Positions 49,380 through 58,734 of a DNA stretch of 64,000 nucleotides are shown here, one piece after another. Within the stretch, counting starts at the first letter, position 1, and every line of letters starts with the position of its first letter. The DNA is taken from assembly GCF_003202285.1 (NCBI RefSeq), contig NZ_MASW01000002.1:1302001-1366000 (forward strand), in the 5' to 3' direction. The notes below the pieces were generated by a model. It had not been told where the DNA came from. It saw only the letters and a program-made list of their open reading frames with translations, and ran no database searches. Source of the stretch: Prauserella muralis. Its GTDB lineage: Bacteria > Actinomycetota > Actinomycetes > Mycobacteriales > Pseudonocardiaceae. The translations under genes were made by a program, and so were the position numbers.

Positions 49380-50513
49380 ATGGGCGGCAAACGGGTGAAC
49401 AGGGGCACACACGCGGCCTCCTGGCTGCTGGGTGGCGCGGCGGCCGGTGCGGGAGCGGTCGCGGTGACCGGAGTGGCGCTCGCGGCACGGGGCGTGCGCG
49501 CTGCTCTCGGCGGGCGGCCGGACAGCGCCGCGCTCGCCGGGTCGCCGCAGTTCCGCGACGGCGCCTTCCGCAACCCCGCGCCACCTCGCTGGCTTCCGCC
49601 AGGCAGTGGCAAGCAGGCCGCGCGTGAGCTGCTCTTCGGCGGGCAGCCGCGGCACCCGGCCGCGCCGGTTCCGCTGGTGGTGCCGTCGGGTCCCGCCCCG
49701 GCCGAGGGCCTGCACATCACGTGGTTCGGACACGCGTCGTCGCTCGTCGAGCTGGACGGCGCCAGGGTGCTGCTCGACCCGGTGTGGAGCGACCGGGTGT
49801 CGCCGTCGCGGCTCGTCGGGCCGCGCAGGCTGCACCCCGTGCCGCACCGGATCGACGACCTGCCGCCGGTCGACGCGATCGTCATCTCCCACGACCACTA
49901 CGACCACCTCGACATGCCGACCGTGCTGACGCTGGCGCGCACGCAGCGGGCGCCGTTCGTGGTGCCGCTGGGCGTCGGCGCGCACCTGCGGGCCTGGCAG
50001 GTGCCCGAGTCCCGCATCGTCGAGCTGGACTGGGGCGACGAGACCGAGGCGGGCGGCCTGCGGATCGTCGCCACGCCCGCCCAGCACTTCTCCGGCCGGG
50101 GCTTCGAGCGCAACAACACGCTGTGGGCGTCCTGGGTGATCGCGGGCGAGCGGCACCGCGTCTTCTACAGCGGCGACACCGGCCACTTCGACGGGTTCAC
50201 CCGCATCGGCGAGCAGTACGGGCCCTTCGACGCCACGCTCGTGCAGATCGGCGCCTACGCCCCCAGCTGGCCCGACATCCACATGACGCCCGAGGAGGGC
50301 GTGGCCACGCACCTCGACGTCCGCGGTGGCCTGATGATCCCGGTGCACTGGGCGACGTTCAACCTCGCGCCGCACGCGTGGAGCGAGCCGGTCGACCGGG
50401 CGTGGCAGGAGGCCAAGGCCCGCGGGGTCACGCTCGCGGTGCCGCGGCCGGGCGAACGGATCGACGTGGCCGCTCCGCCGCAGGTCGACGGCTGGTGGAC
50501 GACACTTAGCTAG
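49380..50513 (+). CDS. MBL-fold metallohydrolase (NAPE-PLD / UlaG-like)
   Basis: A 377-residue protein with a hydrophobic N-terminal segment (WLLGGAAAGAGAVAVTGVAL), which suggests membrane attachment. HITWFGHASSLVEL opens the beta-lactamase-like fold. The metal site is HDHYDHLD with further His in PAQHFSGRG, Asp in SGDTGHF and His in PVHWATF. Relatives include N-acyl-phosphatidylethanolamine phospholipase D, so a lipid phosphodiester is a possible substrate. The ATG at 49380 follows GGAGGGCGG. Confidence 0.85.
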   Translation: MGGKRVNRGTHAASWLLGGAAAGAGAVAVTGVALAARGVRAALGGRPDSAALAGSPQFRDGAFRNPAPPRWLPPGSGKQAARELLFGGQPRHPAAPVPLVVPSGPAPAEGLHITWFGHASSLVELDGARVLLDPVWSDRVSPSRLVGPRRLHPVPHRIDDLPPVDAIVISHDHYDHLDMPTVLTLARTQRAPFVVPLGVGAHLRAWQVPESRIVELDWGDETEAGGLRIVATPAQHFSGRGFERNNTLWASWVIAGERHRVFYSGDTGHFDGFTRIGEQYGPFDATLVQIGAYAPSWPDIHMTPEEGVATHLDVRGGLMIPVHWATFNLAPHAWSEPVDRAWQEAKARGVTLAVPRPGERIDVAAPPQVDGWWTTLS

Positions 50514-50578
50514 GGCAACGTCGCGGCGCTCGCGGGGACCAGGCAGGATGACGCCACCCATCCCCCGAAAGGCTGATC

Positions 50579-51709
50579 ATGGTCCGTCGTGCCGCGAGCG
50601 CGATCGCCGGTGTCGCGCTGCTGGCGGGTGCCTGCAGCACGGCACCCGCCGGAGGATCGCCGTCCGTACCACCCGCGCCCCCGGCTCCGTCCGCTTCCGC
50701 GGCGGAGGACTCGTTCACCGTCGTGGCCACCGGTGACGTGCTCATCCATCCCGACCTGTACGAGCAGGCCGCGGAGGAGGCGGGCGGCGAGCCGGACGCG
50801 TTCGACTTCGGCCCGCTGTTCGAGGGCGTGCGGCCGCTGATCAGCAAGGCCGACCTCGCGTTGTGCCACCTGGAGGTGCCGCTCGCCGAGGACGGCGGGC
50901 CCTACAGCGGCTACCCCCAGTTCAGCGCCCCGCCCGAGCTGGCCGACACGCTCGCCGACATCGGCTACGACAGCTGCTCGACCGCCTCCAACCACGTGCT
51001 CGACCACGGCGAGGAGGGCGTCACCAGCACGCTCGGCGCCCTCGACGAGGCCGGTCTCGAGCACACCGGCTCCGCGCGCACGGAGCAGGAGGCCGCCACT
51101 CCGCTCGTGGTCGACGTCGGCGGCGTCAAGGTCGGGCAGGTCTCGTTCACGTTCGGCTTCAACGGGTTCGAGCTGCCCGCCGACAAGCCCTGGCTGGCCA
51201 ACCCGCTCGATCCCGAGGCCGTGCTCGCCCAGGCCGAGGCGGCCAGGGCCGCGGGAGCCGAGGTGGTGATCGCGAGCCTGCACTGGGGCGAGGAGTACCA
51301 GCACGAGCCCACCGCCGAGCAGCAGCAGCTCGCCGAGCAGCTGCTGGCCGGCGACGCGATCGACCTGATCGTCGGCCATCACGCCCACGTCGTGCAGCCG
51401 ATCGAGAAGCTCGGCGACAAGTGGGTGGCCTACGGGCTCGGCAACTCCGTCGCCCGGCACGCCGAGCCGGTGGGCGTGTCCGAGGAGGGCATCGCGGCCC
51501 AGTTCCGGTTCGTGCGCCGTGGCGGGGACTGGACCGTCGACGAGGCCGGGTACGTGCCCACCCTCGTCGAGCTGGGCCCGCCGATCCGGCTGACCGACCT
51601 CACCACCGCCGAGCCGACGCCACGCCGCACCGAGGCGCTGGAGCGCACCCGCGACATCGTGCTGAGCCGCGGCGGCGCCGAGGACGGGCTCACCGTGGGC
51701 GGGCCGTGA
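50579..51709 (+). CDS. CapA/PgsA-family lipoprotein (metallophosphatase-like)
   Basis: A 376-residue protein. The N-terminal lipobox is LAGAC with Cys19. The CapA domain begins at VVATGDVLIHPDLYEQA; the paired metal motifs are the Asp in ATGDV, LCHLEVPL, TASNHVLDHGEEG and GHHAHVVQPIE. CapA proteins take part in poly-gamma-glutamate capsule synthesis, but lone actinobacterial members have no known polymer role. No capBC genes adjoin. It is therefore probably an extracellular hydrolase. Confidence 0.85.
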   Translation: MVRRAASAIAGVALLAGACSTAPAGGSPSVPPAPPAPSASAAEDSFTVVATGDVLIHPDLYEQAAEEAGGEPDAFDFGPLFEGVRPLISKADLALCHLEVPLAEDGGPYSGYPQFSAPPELADTLADIGYDSCSTASNHVLDHGEEGVTSTLGALDEAGLEHTGSARTEQEAATPLVVDVGGVKVGQVSFTFGFNGFELPADKPWLANPLDPEAVLAQAEAARAAGAEVVIASLHWGEEYQHEPTAEQQQLAEQLLAGDAIDLIVGHHAHVVQPIEKLGDKWVAYGLGNSVARHAEPVGVSEEGIAAQFRFVRRGGDWTVDEAGYVPTLVELGPPIRLTDLTTAEPTPRRTEALERTRDIVLSRGGAEDGLTVGGP

Positions 51710-51718
51710 CCCACGGTG
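51691..51718 (+). terminator. Hairpin spanning the capA-like stop codon
   Basis: CACCGTGGG (51691-51699) pairs with CCCACGGTG (51710-51718). It includes the stop codon and probably ends the transcript before the PH-domain pair. Confidence 0.5.
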
Positions 51719-51766
51719 CCCCGGTGCTAGATTCCAGCCACTCGTAGCCGACGGGGAGTGGGGGCC

Positions 51767-52291
51767 GTGCCGGACACGCCGGAGACACCGTCAGAACAGG
51801 ACGTTCCGCTGCGCCTGCGCCCGCCGAACAACCAGCTCGACCCGCGAGCCGTGCGCTGGTGGCGAACCGGGTTCCTGCTGCTGTTCGGCACGCCGTGCGT
51901 CGTGCTGCTCGCACTGGCGCAGTTCCTGCTGCCCGCGAGGCTGTGGCTGCTGGTCGCCGCCGGGGCCGTGGCCCTCGCCGGCCTGCCCTTCGTCGTGCTG
52001 CTGCCGCTGTGGTGGTACCGGGTGCACCGCTGGGAGATCACCGGCGACGCCGTCTACACGCGGACCGGCTTCTTCTGGCAGGAGTGGCGCGTGGCGCCGA
52101 TGTCGCGCATCCAGACCGTCGACACCCAGCGCGGGCCGCTGGAGCAGTTCTTCGGGCTGGCGACGGTCACGGTCACCACCGCGTCGGCGAAGGGCGCCGT
52201 CACCATCCCCGGCCTCGACCACGAGCTCGCGGCCGACCTGGTGCGCCAGCTCACCGAGACCACGCAGGCCACGCCGGGAGACGCCACGTGA
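51767..52291 (+). CDS. Bacterial PH-domain membrane protein (YdbS-like)
   Basis: A 174-residue protein with two membrane helices (about 31-50 and 56-76) followed by a bacterial PH2 domain (WEITGDAVYTRTGFFWQEWR, then RIQTVDTQRGPLEQFFG). The GTG at 51767 has GGGGAG eight bases upstream and is preferred over a GTG at 51758. It overlaps the larger PH-domain gene as GTGA; the pair matches YdbS-YdbT of B. subtilis, which is implicated in resistance to some antimicrobials. Confidence 0.85.
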   Translation: MPDTPETPSEQDVPLRLRPPNNQLDPRAVRWWRTGFLLLFGTPCVVLLALAQFLLPARLWLLVAAGAVALAGLPFVVLLPLWWYRVHRWEITGDAVYTRTGFFWQEWRVAPMSRIQTVDTQRGPLEQFFGLATVTVTTASAKGAVTIPGLDHELAADLVRQLTETTQATPGDAT

Positions 52292-53793
52292 GCGACTGGC
52301 GCGCGCTCGACCACCGCACCGTCGTCGTCACCGCGGCCAACGCCGCCGGGGTGGCCGTCGCCGCAGGCCTTCCCGCCGGTATCGGTATCGGCGGCGGCAC
52401 CTCGCCGGTGATCGCCCTGGCGATCGTGGTGCCCGTCGCGCTCGCCGGCATCGCCGCGGCCGCGGTGGCCGACGAGGTGCGCTGGCGCAAGACCCGCTAC
52501 CGCGTCACCGCCGAACGCGTGGAGCTGCACACCGGGATCCTGGTGCGCAAGCGCCGCTCGCTCAGCCGCGAGCGCATCCGCAGCGTCGACCTCACCGCCG
52601 GGCTGCTGCTGCGCGTGTTCGGGCTCGTCAACGTCAAGATCGGCACCGGGGAGCAGGCCGGTGCGGGGGAGGGCTCGCTCGCGCTGCACCCGGTCACCAA
52701 GGCCGAGGCCGATCGGCTGCGCAGGCAGCTGCTGGAACGGGCACCCGCGGGACCGGTGGCCGGGGAGCCGGAGAACGGCAGGCTGGCCACGCTCGACCTG
52801 TCGTGGGTGCGGTTCGCGCCGATGTCGTTTCTGACCCCGACGCTCGGGGTGGCCGTGTTCGGCGCGGTGCTGCAGGTCGCCGAGTGGTTCGGGCTGCAGC
52901 AGGGCGTCATCACCTGGGCCCTGGACGTGCTGCGGGACCTGCCCCTGCTCGCGGCGATCGGTGTGCTCGTCGGCATCGGCCTCGTCGTCGGGGTCGTCGG
53001 CTCGAGCGCGCTGTTCGTGGAGATGTGGTGGAACTACCGCCTCGACCGCGAGCCGGGCGGCACACTGCGGGTCCGCCGCGGCCTGCTCACCACCCGGTCC
53101 ATCTCGCTGGAGGAGCGGAGGCTGCGGGGTGTTGAGGTGGTCGAGCCGCTGGGCAACCGGCTCGTCGGCGCCGCCAGGGTCGACGCGGTCGCCACCGGAC
53201 TGGTGAAGCAGAAGGAGAACGAGCGCACCGACCACAAGACGCTGCTGCCCTCGGCGCCGAAGGCGGAGGCCGACCGGGTCGCCGCGCTGGTGCTGGCGGA
53301 ACCGGTCTCGCCGACCGAGTCGGTGCGGCTACGGGCCCACCCGCTCGCCGCGCGGGGCAGGCGGATCCGGTGGGCGCTGGCGGCCGCGGCGGTACCGGTG
53401 CTGGTGCTGCTGGTGCTCGGTGTGACGGTGTCGGCGGTGTTGCTGCACGTGGCGTGGATCAGCGCGGTGGTGCTGGCGCCGGTCGCCGTCGCGCTCGCCG
53501 TCGAGGCGTACCGCAACCTCGGCCACGGGCTCACCGGCGGCTATCTCGTGGCCCGCAGCGGCGCCGTCCGGCGGGGCACGGTGGCCCTGCAACGGCGCGG
53601 CATCATCGGCTGGACCGCCAAGCAGTCGATCTTCCAGCGCCGCAAGGGGCTGCTCACCCTCACCGCCACCACGGCGGCCGGGCAGGGCGCCTACTCCATC
53701 TACGACATCGGCGAGAGCGACGGCCTGGCCTTCGCCGAGACCGCGGTGCCCGACCTGTTCGGTCCGTTCCTGGAGCGCGCCGACAACGCCTGA
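52288..53793 (+). CDS. Bacterial PH-domain membrane protein (YdbT-like)
   Basis: A 501-residue protein with repeated pairs of membrane helices and three bacterial PH2 domains. The clearest are RYRVTAERVELHTGILVRKR, with RIRSVDLTAG; RLDREPGGTLRVRRGLLTTRS, with LEERRLRGVEV; and a C-terminal domain ending at the stop. Start is GTG 52288, coupled to the YdbS-like gene. Molecular function is unknown in the family. A hairpin follows. Confidence 0.85.
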   Translation: MSDWRALDHRTVVVTAANAAGVAVAAGLPAGIGIGGGTSPVIALAIVVPVALAGIAAAAVADEVRWRKTRYRVTAERVELHTGILVRKRRSLSRERIRSVDLTAGLLLRVFGLVNVKIGTGEQAGAGEGSLALHPVTKAEADRLRRQLLERAPAGPVAGEPENGRLATLDLSWVRFAPMSFLTPTLGVAVFGAVLQVAEWFGLQQGVITWALDVLRDLPLLAAIGVLVGIGLVVGVVGSSALFVEMWWNYRLDREPGGTLRVRRGLLTTRSISLEERRLRGVEVVEPLGNRLVGAARVDAVATGLVKQKENERTDHKTLLPSAPKAEADRVAALVLAEPVSPTESVRLRAHPLAARGRRIRWALAAAAVPVLVLLVLGVTVSAVLLHVAWISAVVLAPVAVALAVEAYRNLGHGLTGGYLVARSGAVRRGTVALQRRGIIGWTAKQSIFQRRKGLLTLTATTAAGQGAYSIYDIGESDGLAFAETAVPDLFGPFLERADNA

Positions 53794-53822
53794 CGCCGGG
53801 CGGTGTGTTGGCCGCCGGCGTC
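53792..53822 (+). terminator. Hairpin terminator after the PH-domain pair
   Basis: GACGCCGGGCGG (53792-53803) pairs with CCGCCGGCGTC (53812-53822) with one extra G, directly at the stop codon. Confidence 0.7.
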
Positions 53823-53879
53823 GGCGGCAGCCACCATAACGGGGTGGGCGGTGCTCGCCGGCTCGGTAGTGTCGGCGTC

Positions 53880-54908
53880 ATGCGCCACGCCTTCTCCGCC
53901 GGCTTCGCCGTTCCCGCCGGGTACCTGAACACGCCGAGCGTCGGCATCCCGCCCGCGCACGTCGCCGACGCGGTGGACGAGACGGTACGGCGCTGGCGCA
54001 CCGGCGCCGCGGCGCCACCGGACTTCGACGAGGCCGTGGACATCACTCGCGGCGCGTTCGCCCGTCTGGCCGGCGTGCCCGCCGAGCGGATCGCCATCGG
54101 CGGCAGTGTCTCGTCGCTGGTGGGCATGGTCGCGGCGGGCCTGCCCGACGGCGCGCGGGTGCTCACCGCCGGCAACGAGTTCACCAGCGTCAGCTTCCCG
54201 TTCGCCGCACACGGCAGCAGGGGCGTCACGGTGCACGAGGTGCCGCTGGCCGACCTGCCGTCCAGGGTGGAGGGACACGACCTGGTCGCGGTGAGCGTGG
54301 TCCAGTCCGCCGACGGCGCGCTGGCCGACCTGCCCGCGCTGCGCGAGGCCGCCGCGGCCACCGGGGTGCCGGTGCTGCTGGACGTGACGCAGGCGGCCGG
54401 CTGGCTGCCCCTGGCGCTGGAGTGGGCGGACTGGGTGGTCGGCGGTTCCTACAAGTGGCTGCTGGCTCCGCGTGGCGCCGCCTGGCTCGCCGTGCACCCG
54501 CGGGCGATGGAGCGGACCGTGCCCGTGGCGGCCAACTGGTACGCGGGGGAGGACCCGTGGCAGTCGGTCTACGGCCTGCCGCTGCGCCTGGCTTCCGGCG
54601 CGCGCCGGTTCGACATCTCGCCCGCCTGGCTGTCGTTCGCCGGTGCCGCCGTGGCCCTGCCGTACGTGGCCTCGCTCGACCAGGCTGAGGTGCACCAGCA
54701 CTGCACCGGGCTCGCCGACCTGCTGCTGGCCAAGCTCGGGTCGCCTGCCCGGGGCAGCGCGATCGTGGCACTGGCCGCGCCCCACGCCGCGGAGCGGCTC
54801 GCGGACGCGGAGGTGAAGGCCAGCGTGCGCGCGGGCAAGGCCCGGATCGGTTTCCATCTCTACAACACGGCCGACGACGTGGACCGGGTGCTGGCCGCTC
54901 TGGGGTGA
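53880..54908 (+). CDS. Class V aminotransferase-fold PLP enzyme
   Basis: A 342-residue protein. The PLP Asp lies in VPVLLDVTQAAGWLPL and the Schiff-base Lys in VVGGSYKWLLAPRG; early NTPSVGIPP is the usual substrate loop. The fold includes cysteine desulfurases, kynureninase-like and isopenicillin-epimerase-like enzymes. The length is short, and no catalytic Cys loop of a desulfurase is evident, so I do not assign a reaction. Start is ATG 53880 without a strong ribosome site. It lies just after the PH-domain operon and its terminator. Confidence 0.78.
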   Translation: MRHAFSAGFAVPAGYLNTPSVGIPPAHVADAVDETVRRWRTGAAAPPDFDEAVDITRGAFARLAGVPAERIAIGGSVSSLVGMVAAGLPDGARVLTAGNEFTSVSFPFAAHGSRGVTVHEVPLADLPSRVEGHDLVAVSVVQSADGALADLPALREAAAATGVPVLLDVTQAAGWLPLALEWADWVVGGSYKWLLAPRGAAWLAVHPRAMERTVPVAANWYAGEDPWQSVYGLPLRLASGARRFDISPAWLSFAGAAVALPYVASLDQAEVHQHCTGLADLLLAKLGSPARGSAIVALAAPHAAERLADAEVKASVRAGKARIGFHLYNTADDVDRVLAALG

Positions 54909-54933
54909 CCGGCGTCGGCTACGGTCACAGCCC

Positions 54934-55593
54934 GTGGCTGGCGAGCAATACAACCCCGGAGTGAGCGACACGGCGCCGTTACGCGCCGTGCGGCCTGCGC
55001 CGCCGAACCGGCCGCGCGGCACCCAGTGGCTGCTGCGCGGGGCGGGGCTGGTCGCGGTCGCCGTCGTGGCGGGGCTGATCTGGGGGTTGCTCCGCACGTC
55101 GGGCAGCGGGGTCGAGGGTCAGGCCGAGCCCACGGTCACCGAGGACCCGCTGACCAGCGGCGCGTTCGACTACACGGTCGTGGCGGGGCCGCAGCGGTCC
55201 ACGGACTGCGCGGGCAACGCCTACGGCGACGTCGCGGACTGGCTGGCGTCCACTCCCTGCAGCCGTCTCGACCGTGCGCTCTACACCACCGGGTCCGGCG
55301 AGGCCAGGGCGCTGGTCTCGGTGGTCCTGGTGACGATGCCCGACGCGGGCGGCGCGCGACAGCTGAAGGCCATCACCGACACCGAGGGCACCGGCAACAT
55401 CAACGACCTGGTGCGCGACGGCACGGCGAACCTGCCGGGTGCCCCCGAGGTCGCCGGCGGCGAGTACGCGTCCACCGCCGAGGGCAGCGAGGTCACCATC
55501 GTGGAGGCCGCCTATTTCGGTGAGCGCGCCGCCGACGACACGCTCGCCCGCATCGCGGCCGACGCGCTGCGGCTGTCCGCGGCACTGCGCTGA
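54934..55593 (+). CDS. Membrane-anchored protein of unknown function, paralogue of the 7606-8262 product
   Basis: A 219-residue protein with one membrane helix (about residues 33-52) and an exported domain. STDCAGNAYGDV, ASTPCSRLDR, LVSVVLVTM, ARQLKAITD, GTGNI and VTIVEA align in order with the first paralogue. Both cysteines are kept. The GTG at 54934 is taken as start; a GTG at 54961 is also possible. Function unknown. The gene lies between the aminotransferase and a converging ferritin-like lipoprotein gene. Confidence 0.78.
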   Translation: MAGEQYNPGVSDTAPLRAVRPAPPNRPRGTQWLLRGAGLVAVAVVAGLIWGLLRTSGSGVEGQAEPTVTEDPLTSGAFDYTVVAGPQRSTDCAGNAYGDVADWLASTPCSRLDRALYTTGSGEARALVSVVLVTMPDAGGARQLKAITDTEGTGNINDLVRDGTANLPGAPEVAGGEYASTAEGSEVTIVEAAYFGERAADDTLARIAADALRLSAALR

Positions 55594-55620
55594 GCCGCGG
55601 TCCCGGGCCACCGCGGTCAG
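55590..55620. terminator. Hairpin between convergent genes
   Basis: CTGA-G-CCGCGG (55590-55600) pairs with CCGCGGTCAG (55611-55620) with a one-base bulge, starting at the stop codon of the plus-strand gene and ending 5 bases before the converging stop. Confidence 0.55.
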
Positions 55621-55624
55621 GCAG

Positions 55625-56575
55625 TCAGTCCGTGCCGGTGGCGCGGCCCGGCAGCGCGAGCGCGGCAGGTTGCCGTCCCGCCTCGATCCGCCAGCTCGTG
55701 CACCGGGTGGCCGAGCCGATGAGCGCCTGGGTGGCGAGCCTGCGCAGCCCGGCGTCGCCGGTGCGCTCCAGCACGCCGTGCCAGGCGTTCGCCGCGTCGG
55801 TCTCGGCGGTCACCACGAGCTGCACGGCCGCGTCCTCGCCCCGCACCGGCTCGGGGGGCACGTAGGCCGCCTCGGGCGGGCGTGGCGTGACCCCGGCCGC
55901 GGTGAGCACCCGCTCGCAGGCGTCCCTGCGGTCCCGGTGCGCGTCGGTTCCGTTGTCGATGCCTGCCGCGTAGTCGGCGGGCAGGAACGCGCTCACCAGG
56001 CCGTACACCCACATGGCCGCGTGCTCGGCCGCCAGTGCCTGCTGCAGCGCGCCGACGGCCTCCGGCGTCAGCTCCCCGGTCGAGGGCACGTCGACGGTGC
56101 CGGGCTGCTCGGCGCCCAGGGACGGCGCGAGCTGCTGCACCGCCGCGCAGCCCGCCGCCACCGAGCCGGTGAGCCCCGCGCGGTAGGCGGGCAGGCGTGG
56201 CACCAGCTCGGCCGCCTGCGTGCGGGCCTGCGCCAGCCGCTCGCCCAGCGCGGAGAGGTCCCGCACCGTCTCCGGGGGCGCGTTGCCGCCCTCCGGCCTG
56301 GGCTTGTTGAGCCGGTCGACCTCCTGCTGCAGCGCGTCGGCCTGTGCCGTCCGCGCCGTGGCGACCTGCCTGGCCAGCTCGGCGACGTCGGCGGAGGAGC
56401 GCGCCAGCGCGTTCGCGGCGGCGGCGTCGGCCCTGGCGCGGCGCAGCAGCGGGAGCAGCTGGTCGGGGCTGTCGTCGTAGCCGGGGCCGCACGCGGCGGC
56501 CACGGGGGCGGCCAGCGCGGTGACCGCGACGGTGCGCAGCAGACCGCGCCGGGTCAGCAGGGGTCGGGAACTCAC
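55625..56575 (-). CDS. Ferritin-like DUF4439 lipoprotein
   Basis: A 316-residue protein. The N-terminus carries a twin-arginine-like TRRGLLRT followed by a hydrophobic stretch ending in AAAC (Cys29), so it is probably an exported lipoprotein. The central part is a long helical region rich in Ala and Gln. Residues about 170-300 form the DUF4439 ferritin-like bundle (LQQALAAEHAAMWVYGLVS), with the Glu and His of a four-helix metal site. Function unknown. GTG 56575 is the start. It is divergent from the rimP operon. Confidence 0.82.
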   Translation of the reverse strand: MSSRPLLTRRGLLRTVAVTALAAPVAAACGPGYDDSPDQLLPLLRRARADAAAANALARSSADVAELARQVATARTAQADALQQEVDRLNKPRPEGGNAPPETVRDLSALGERLAQARTQAAELVPRLPAYRAGLTGSVAAGCAAVQQLAPSLGAEQPGTVDVPSTGELTPEAVGALQQALAAEHAAMWVYGLVSAFLPADYAAGIDNGTDAHRDRRDACERVLTAAGVTPRPPEAAYVPPEPVRGEDAAVQLVVTAETDAANAWHGVLERTGDAGLRRLATQALIGSATRCTSWRIEAGRQPAALALPGRATGTD

Positions 56576-56677
56576 GAGACGTCATCCTGCCAGGCGGGGT
56601 CCGATGGTCGGCGGAAGCGGGTCCCGGCAAGATAAGCTGAACCACCACTTCGAACTCCGAGAACGGGGAGCAGCACG

Positions 56678-57217
56678 GTGCCCAACGAACTCGCCAGTCG
56701 GCTGGAGCCCATCGTGGCCGAAGCCGTCACGGCCGCGGGTTTCGATCTCGACGCGCTGGACGTGCAACAAGCCGGCCGGCGCAAGCTGGTCAAAGTAGTG
56801 GTCGACGGCGATGAGGGTGTCGGGCTCGACGAGGTCGCCGACATCTCGAGGGCCGTGTCGGCGGCCCTGGACGAGCACGAGCACCTCATCGCGGGCGCCT
56901 ACACTCTCGAGGTCACGTCGCCGGGTGTCGATCGCCCGCTGACCAGACAGCGGCACTGGAGACGGGCCAAGTACCGGCAGGTGCGGATCACGCCGACGGA
57001 GGGCGCCGAGTTCGTCGGCCGCGTCGGCGAGGCGGGCCCGAGCTCGGTGCGGGTGCTCGTCGACGGCACCATCCGCGACGTCCGGTACGACGGCGTGGCC
57101 AAGGCGGTGCTGGAGATCGAGTTCAAGCAGCCGCCCGCGGGAGAGCTCAAGCTGCTGGAGGCGGACGCGTCCGGCAAGATCGACGACGGTGCCGGAGCGA
57201 AGGAGGAGTCGAGGTGA
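56678..57217 (+). CDS. rimP: Ribosome maturation factor RimP
   Basis: A 179-residue protein. The N-terminal domain ([41 protein letters not shown]) and C-terminal SH3-like domain ([21 protein letters not shown]) are typical. It helps assembly of the 30S subunit. GTG 56678 is the start. Followed by nusA with a four-base overlap, the conserved gene order of this operon. Confidence 0.96.
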   Translation: MPNELASRLEPIVAEAVTAAGFDLDALDVQQAGRRKLVKVVVDGDEGVGLDEVADISRAVSAALDEHEHLIAGAYTLEVTSPGVDRPLTRQRHWRRAKYRQVRITPTEGAEFVGRVGEAGPSSVRVLVDGTIRDVRYDGVAKAVLEIEFKQPPAGELKLLEADASGKIDDGAGAKEESR

Positions 57218-58260
57218 ACGTCGACATCGCGGCACTGCGCGCGATCGAACGAGATAAGGACATCCCCTTCGAGACCGTGCTGGAGGCCATCGAGACGGCC
57301 CTGCTCACCGCCTACAAGCACACCGAGGGCCACCAGCCGCACGCCAAGATCGACATCGACCGCAAGACGGGCTTCGTGCGCGTGCTCGCGCACACGCTGG
57401 ACGAGAACGGCGAGGTCGCCGAGGAGTGGGACGACACGCCGGAGGGCTTCGGCCGGATCGCCGCCACCACCGCGCGCCAGGTGATCCTGCAGCGGCTGCG
57501 CGACGCCGAACACGAGAAGACCTACGGCGAGTTCTCCGCCAAGGAGGGCGAGATCGTCGCGGGTGTCATCCAGCGCGACGCGCGCGCGAACGCCCGCGGC
57601 ATGGTGATCGTGCAGGTCGGCGACACCGAGGGGGTGCTGCCCGCCGCCGAGCAGGTGCCCGGCGAGTCGTACCAGCACGGCAGCCGGATCAAGGCCTACG
57701 TGGTGGGCGTGTCGCGTAGCGCGCGCGGCCCGCAGATCACGCTCTCGCGCACGCACCCGAACCTGGTGCGCAAGCTGTTCGCGCTCGAGGTGCCCGAGAT
57801 CGCCGACGGAACGGTGGAGATCGCCGCGGTCGCCCGCGAGGCGGGACACCGCTCGAAGATCGCCGTCCGGTCGACGGTGGCGGGTGTCAACGCCAAGGGC
57901 GCGTGCATCGGGCCCGTCGGCGCGCGTGTGCGCAATGTCATGAGCGAGCTCGGCGGCGAGAAGATCGACATCATCGACTACTCGGAGGATCCCGGGCGCT
58001 TCGTCGGGAATGCGCTGTCGCCCGCGAAGGTTGTGTCGGTGAAGGTGGTCGACGAGCGTGCCAAGACGGCCCGCGTCGTCGTCCCCGACTTCCAGTTGTC
58101 CCTGGCCATCGGCAAGGAGGGGCAGAACGCCCGCCTCGCCGCGCGGCTGACCGGCTGGCGGATCGACATCCGCAGCGACGCCGCTCCCGAGAGCGGCCCG
58201 CAGCAGCAGGCCGCGCCGGACGATTCGCCGCACGCCGCGGCAACCGGTTCGGCTGACTGA
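57214..58260 (+). CDS. nusA: Transcription termination/antitermination factor NusA
   Basis: A 348-residue protein. The N-terminal RNA-polymerase-binding domain is followed by S1 ([20 protein letters not shown]) and two KH domains ([46 protein letters not shown] as the usual core). The acidic C-terminal repeats of E. coli NusA are absent, as normal in actinobacteria. GTG 57214 overlaps the rimP stop. Confidence 0.97.
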   Translation: MNVDIAALRAIERDKDIPFETVLEAIETALLTAYKHTEGHQPHAKIDIDRKTGFVRVLAHTLDENGEVAEEWDDTPEGFGRIAATTARQVILQRLRDAEHEKTYGEFSAKEGEIVAGVIQRDARANARGMVIVQVGDTEGVLPAAEQVPGESYQHGSRIKAYVVGVSRSARGPQITLSRTHPNLVRKLFALEVPEIADGTVEIAAVAREAGHRSKIAVRSTVAGVNAKGACIGPVGARVRNVMSELGGEKIDIIDYSEDPGRFVGNALSPAKVVSVKVVDERAKTARVVVPDFQLSLAIGKEGQNARLAARLTGWRIDIRSDAAPESGPQQQAAPDDSPHAAATGSAD

Positions 58261-58282
58261 TTGACCAGGGGCTAAACTAGAG

Positions 58283-58669
58283 GTGGTGCAACGCCCGCGG
58301 TCGGATTCCGCACGCCGTCAGGACGGTCACAGGCCGGTCCGCACGTGTGTCGGGTGCCGGCAGCGGGCGTTGGTCGGAGAGCTGCTGCGGGTGATCGCGG
58401 CGGACGGGCAGGTCGTCGTCGACACGCGGCGGCGGCTGCCGGGGCGTGGTGCGTGGGTGCACCCCGACCTCGGATGCCTGTCCAAGGCGGAACGGCGGCG
58501 GGCGTTTCCCCGGGCGTTACGAGTCCAGGGAGCGCTCGACACCGGTGGGCTTCGGGCCCACCTGGAGCGGCTCGCCGGGGAAAGCGTGGACGCGGGACCC
58601 TCCCGCGTCCAGTCGGAACAAGGAAGCAGGTCGACCCGTCATGAGTCAGCCGTGAAGCTGAAGCCATGA
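58283..58669 (+). CDS. ylxR: YlxR family RNA-binding protein (DUF448)
   Basis: A 128-residue protein. RTCVGCRQRALVGELLRV and GRGAWVHPDLGCLSKA are the YlxR signatures around its positive groove. Present between nusA and infB in most Gram-positive bacteria and related to nucleoid or RNase P functions. The C-terminal tail of about 35 residues is longer than usual. Start GTG at 58283 or 58286. Confidence 0.9.
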   Translation: MVQRPRSDSARRQDGHRPVRTCVGCRQRALVGELLRVIAADGQVVVDTRRRLPGRGAWVHPDLGCLSKAERRRAFPRALRVQGALDTGGLRAHLERLAGESVDAGPSRVQSEQGSRSTRHESAVKLKP

Positions 58670-58734
58670 ACGCGCGACGATAGGACGAGGTCGAGCGGGT
58701 TGTTGCCGCCCGGCCTCATCAGTTGAGGAGAGCA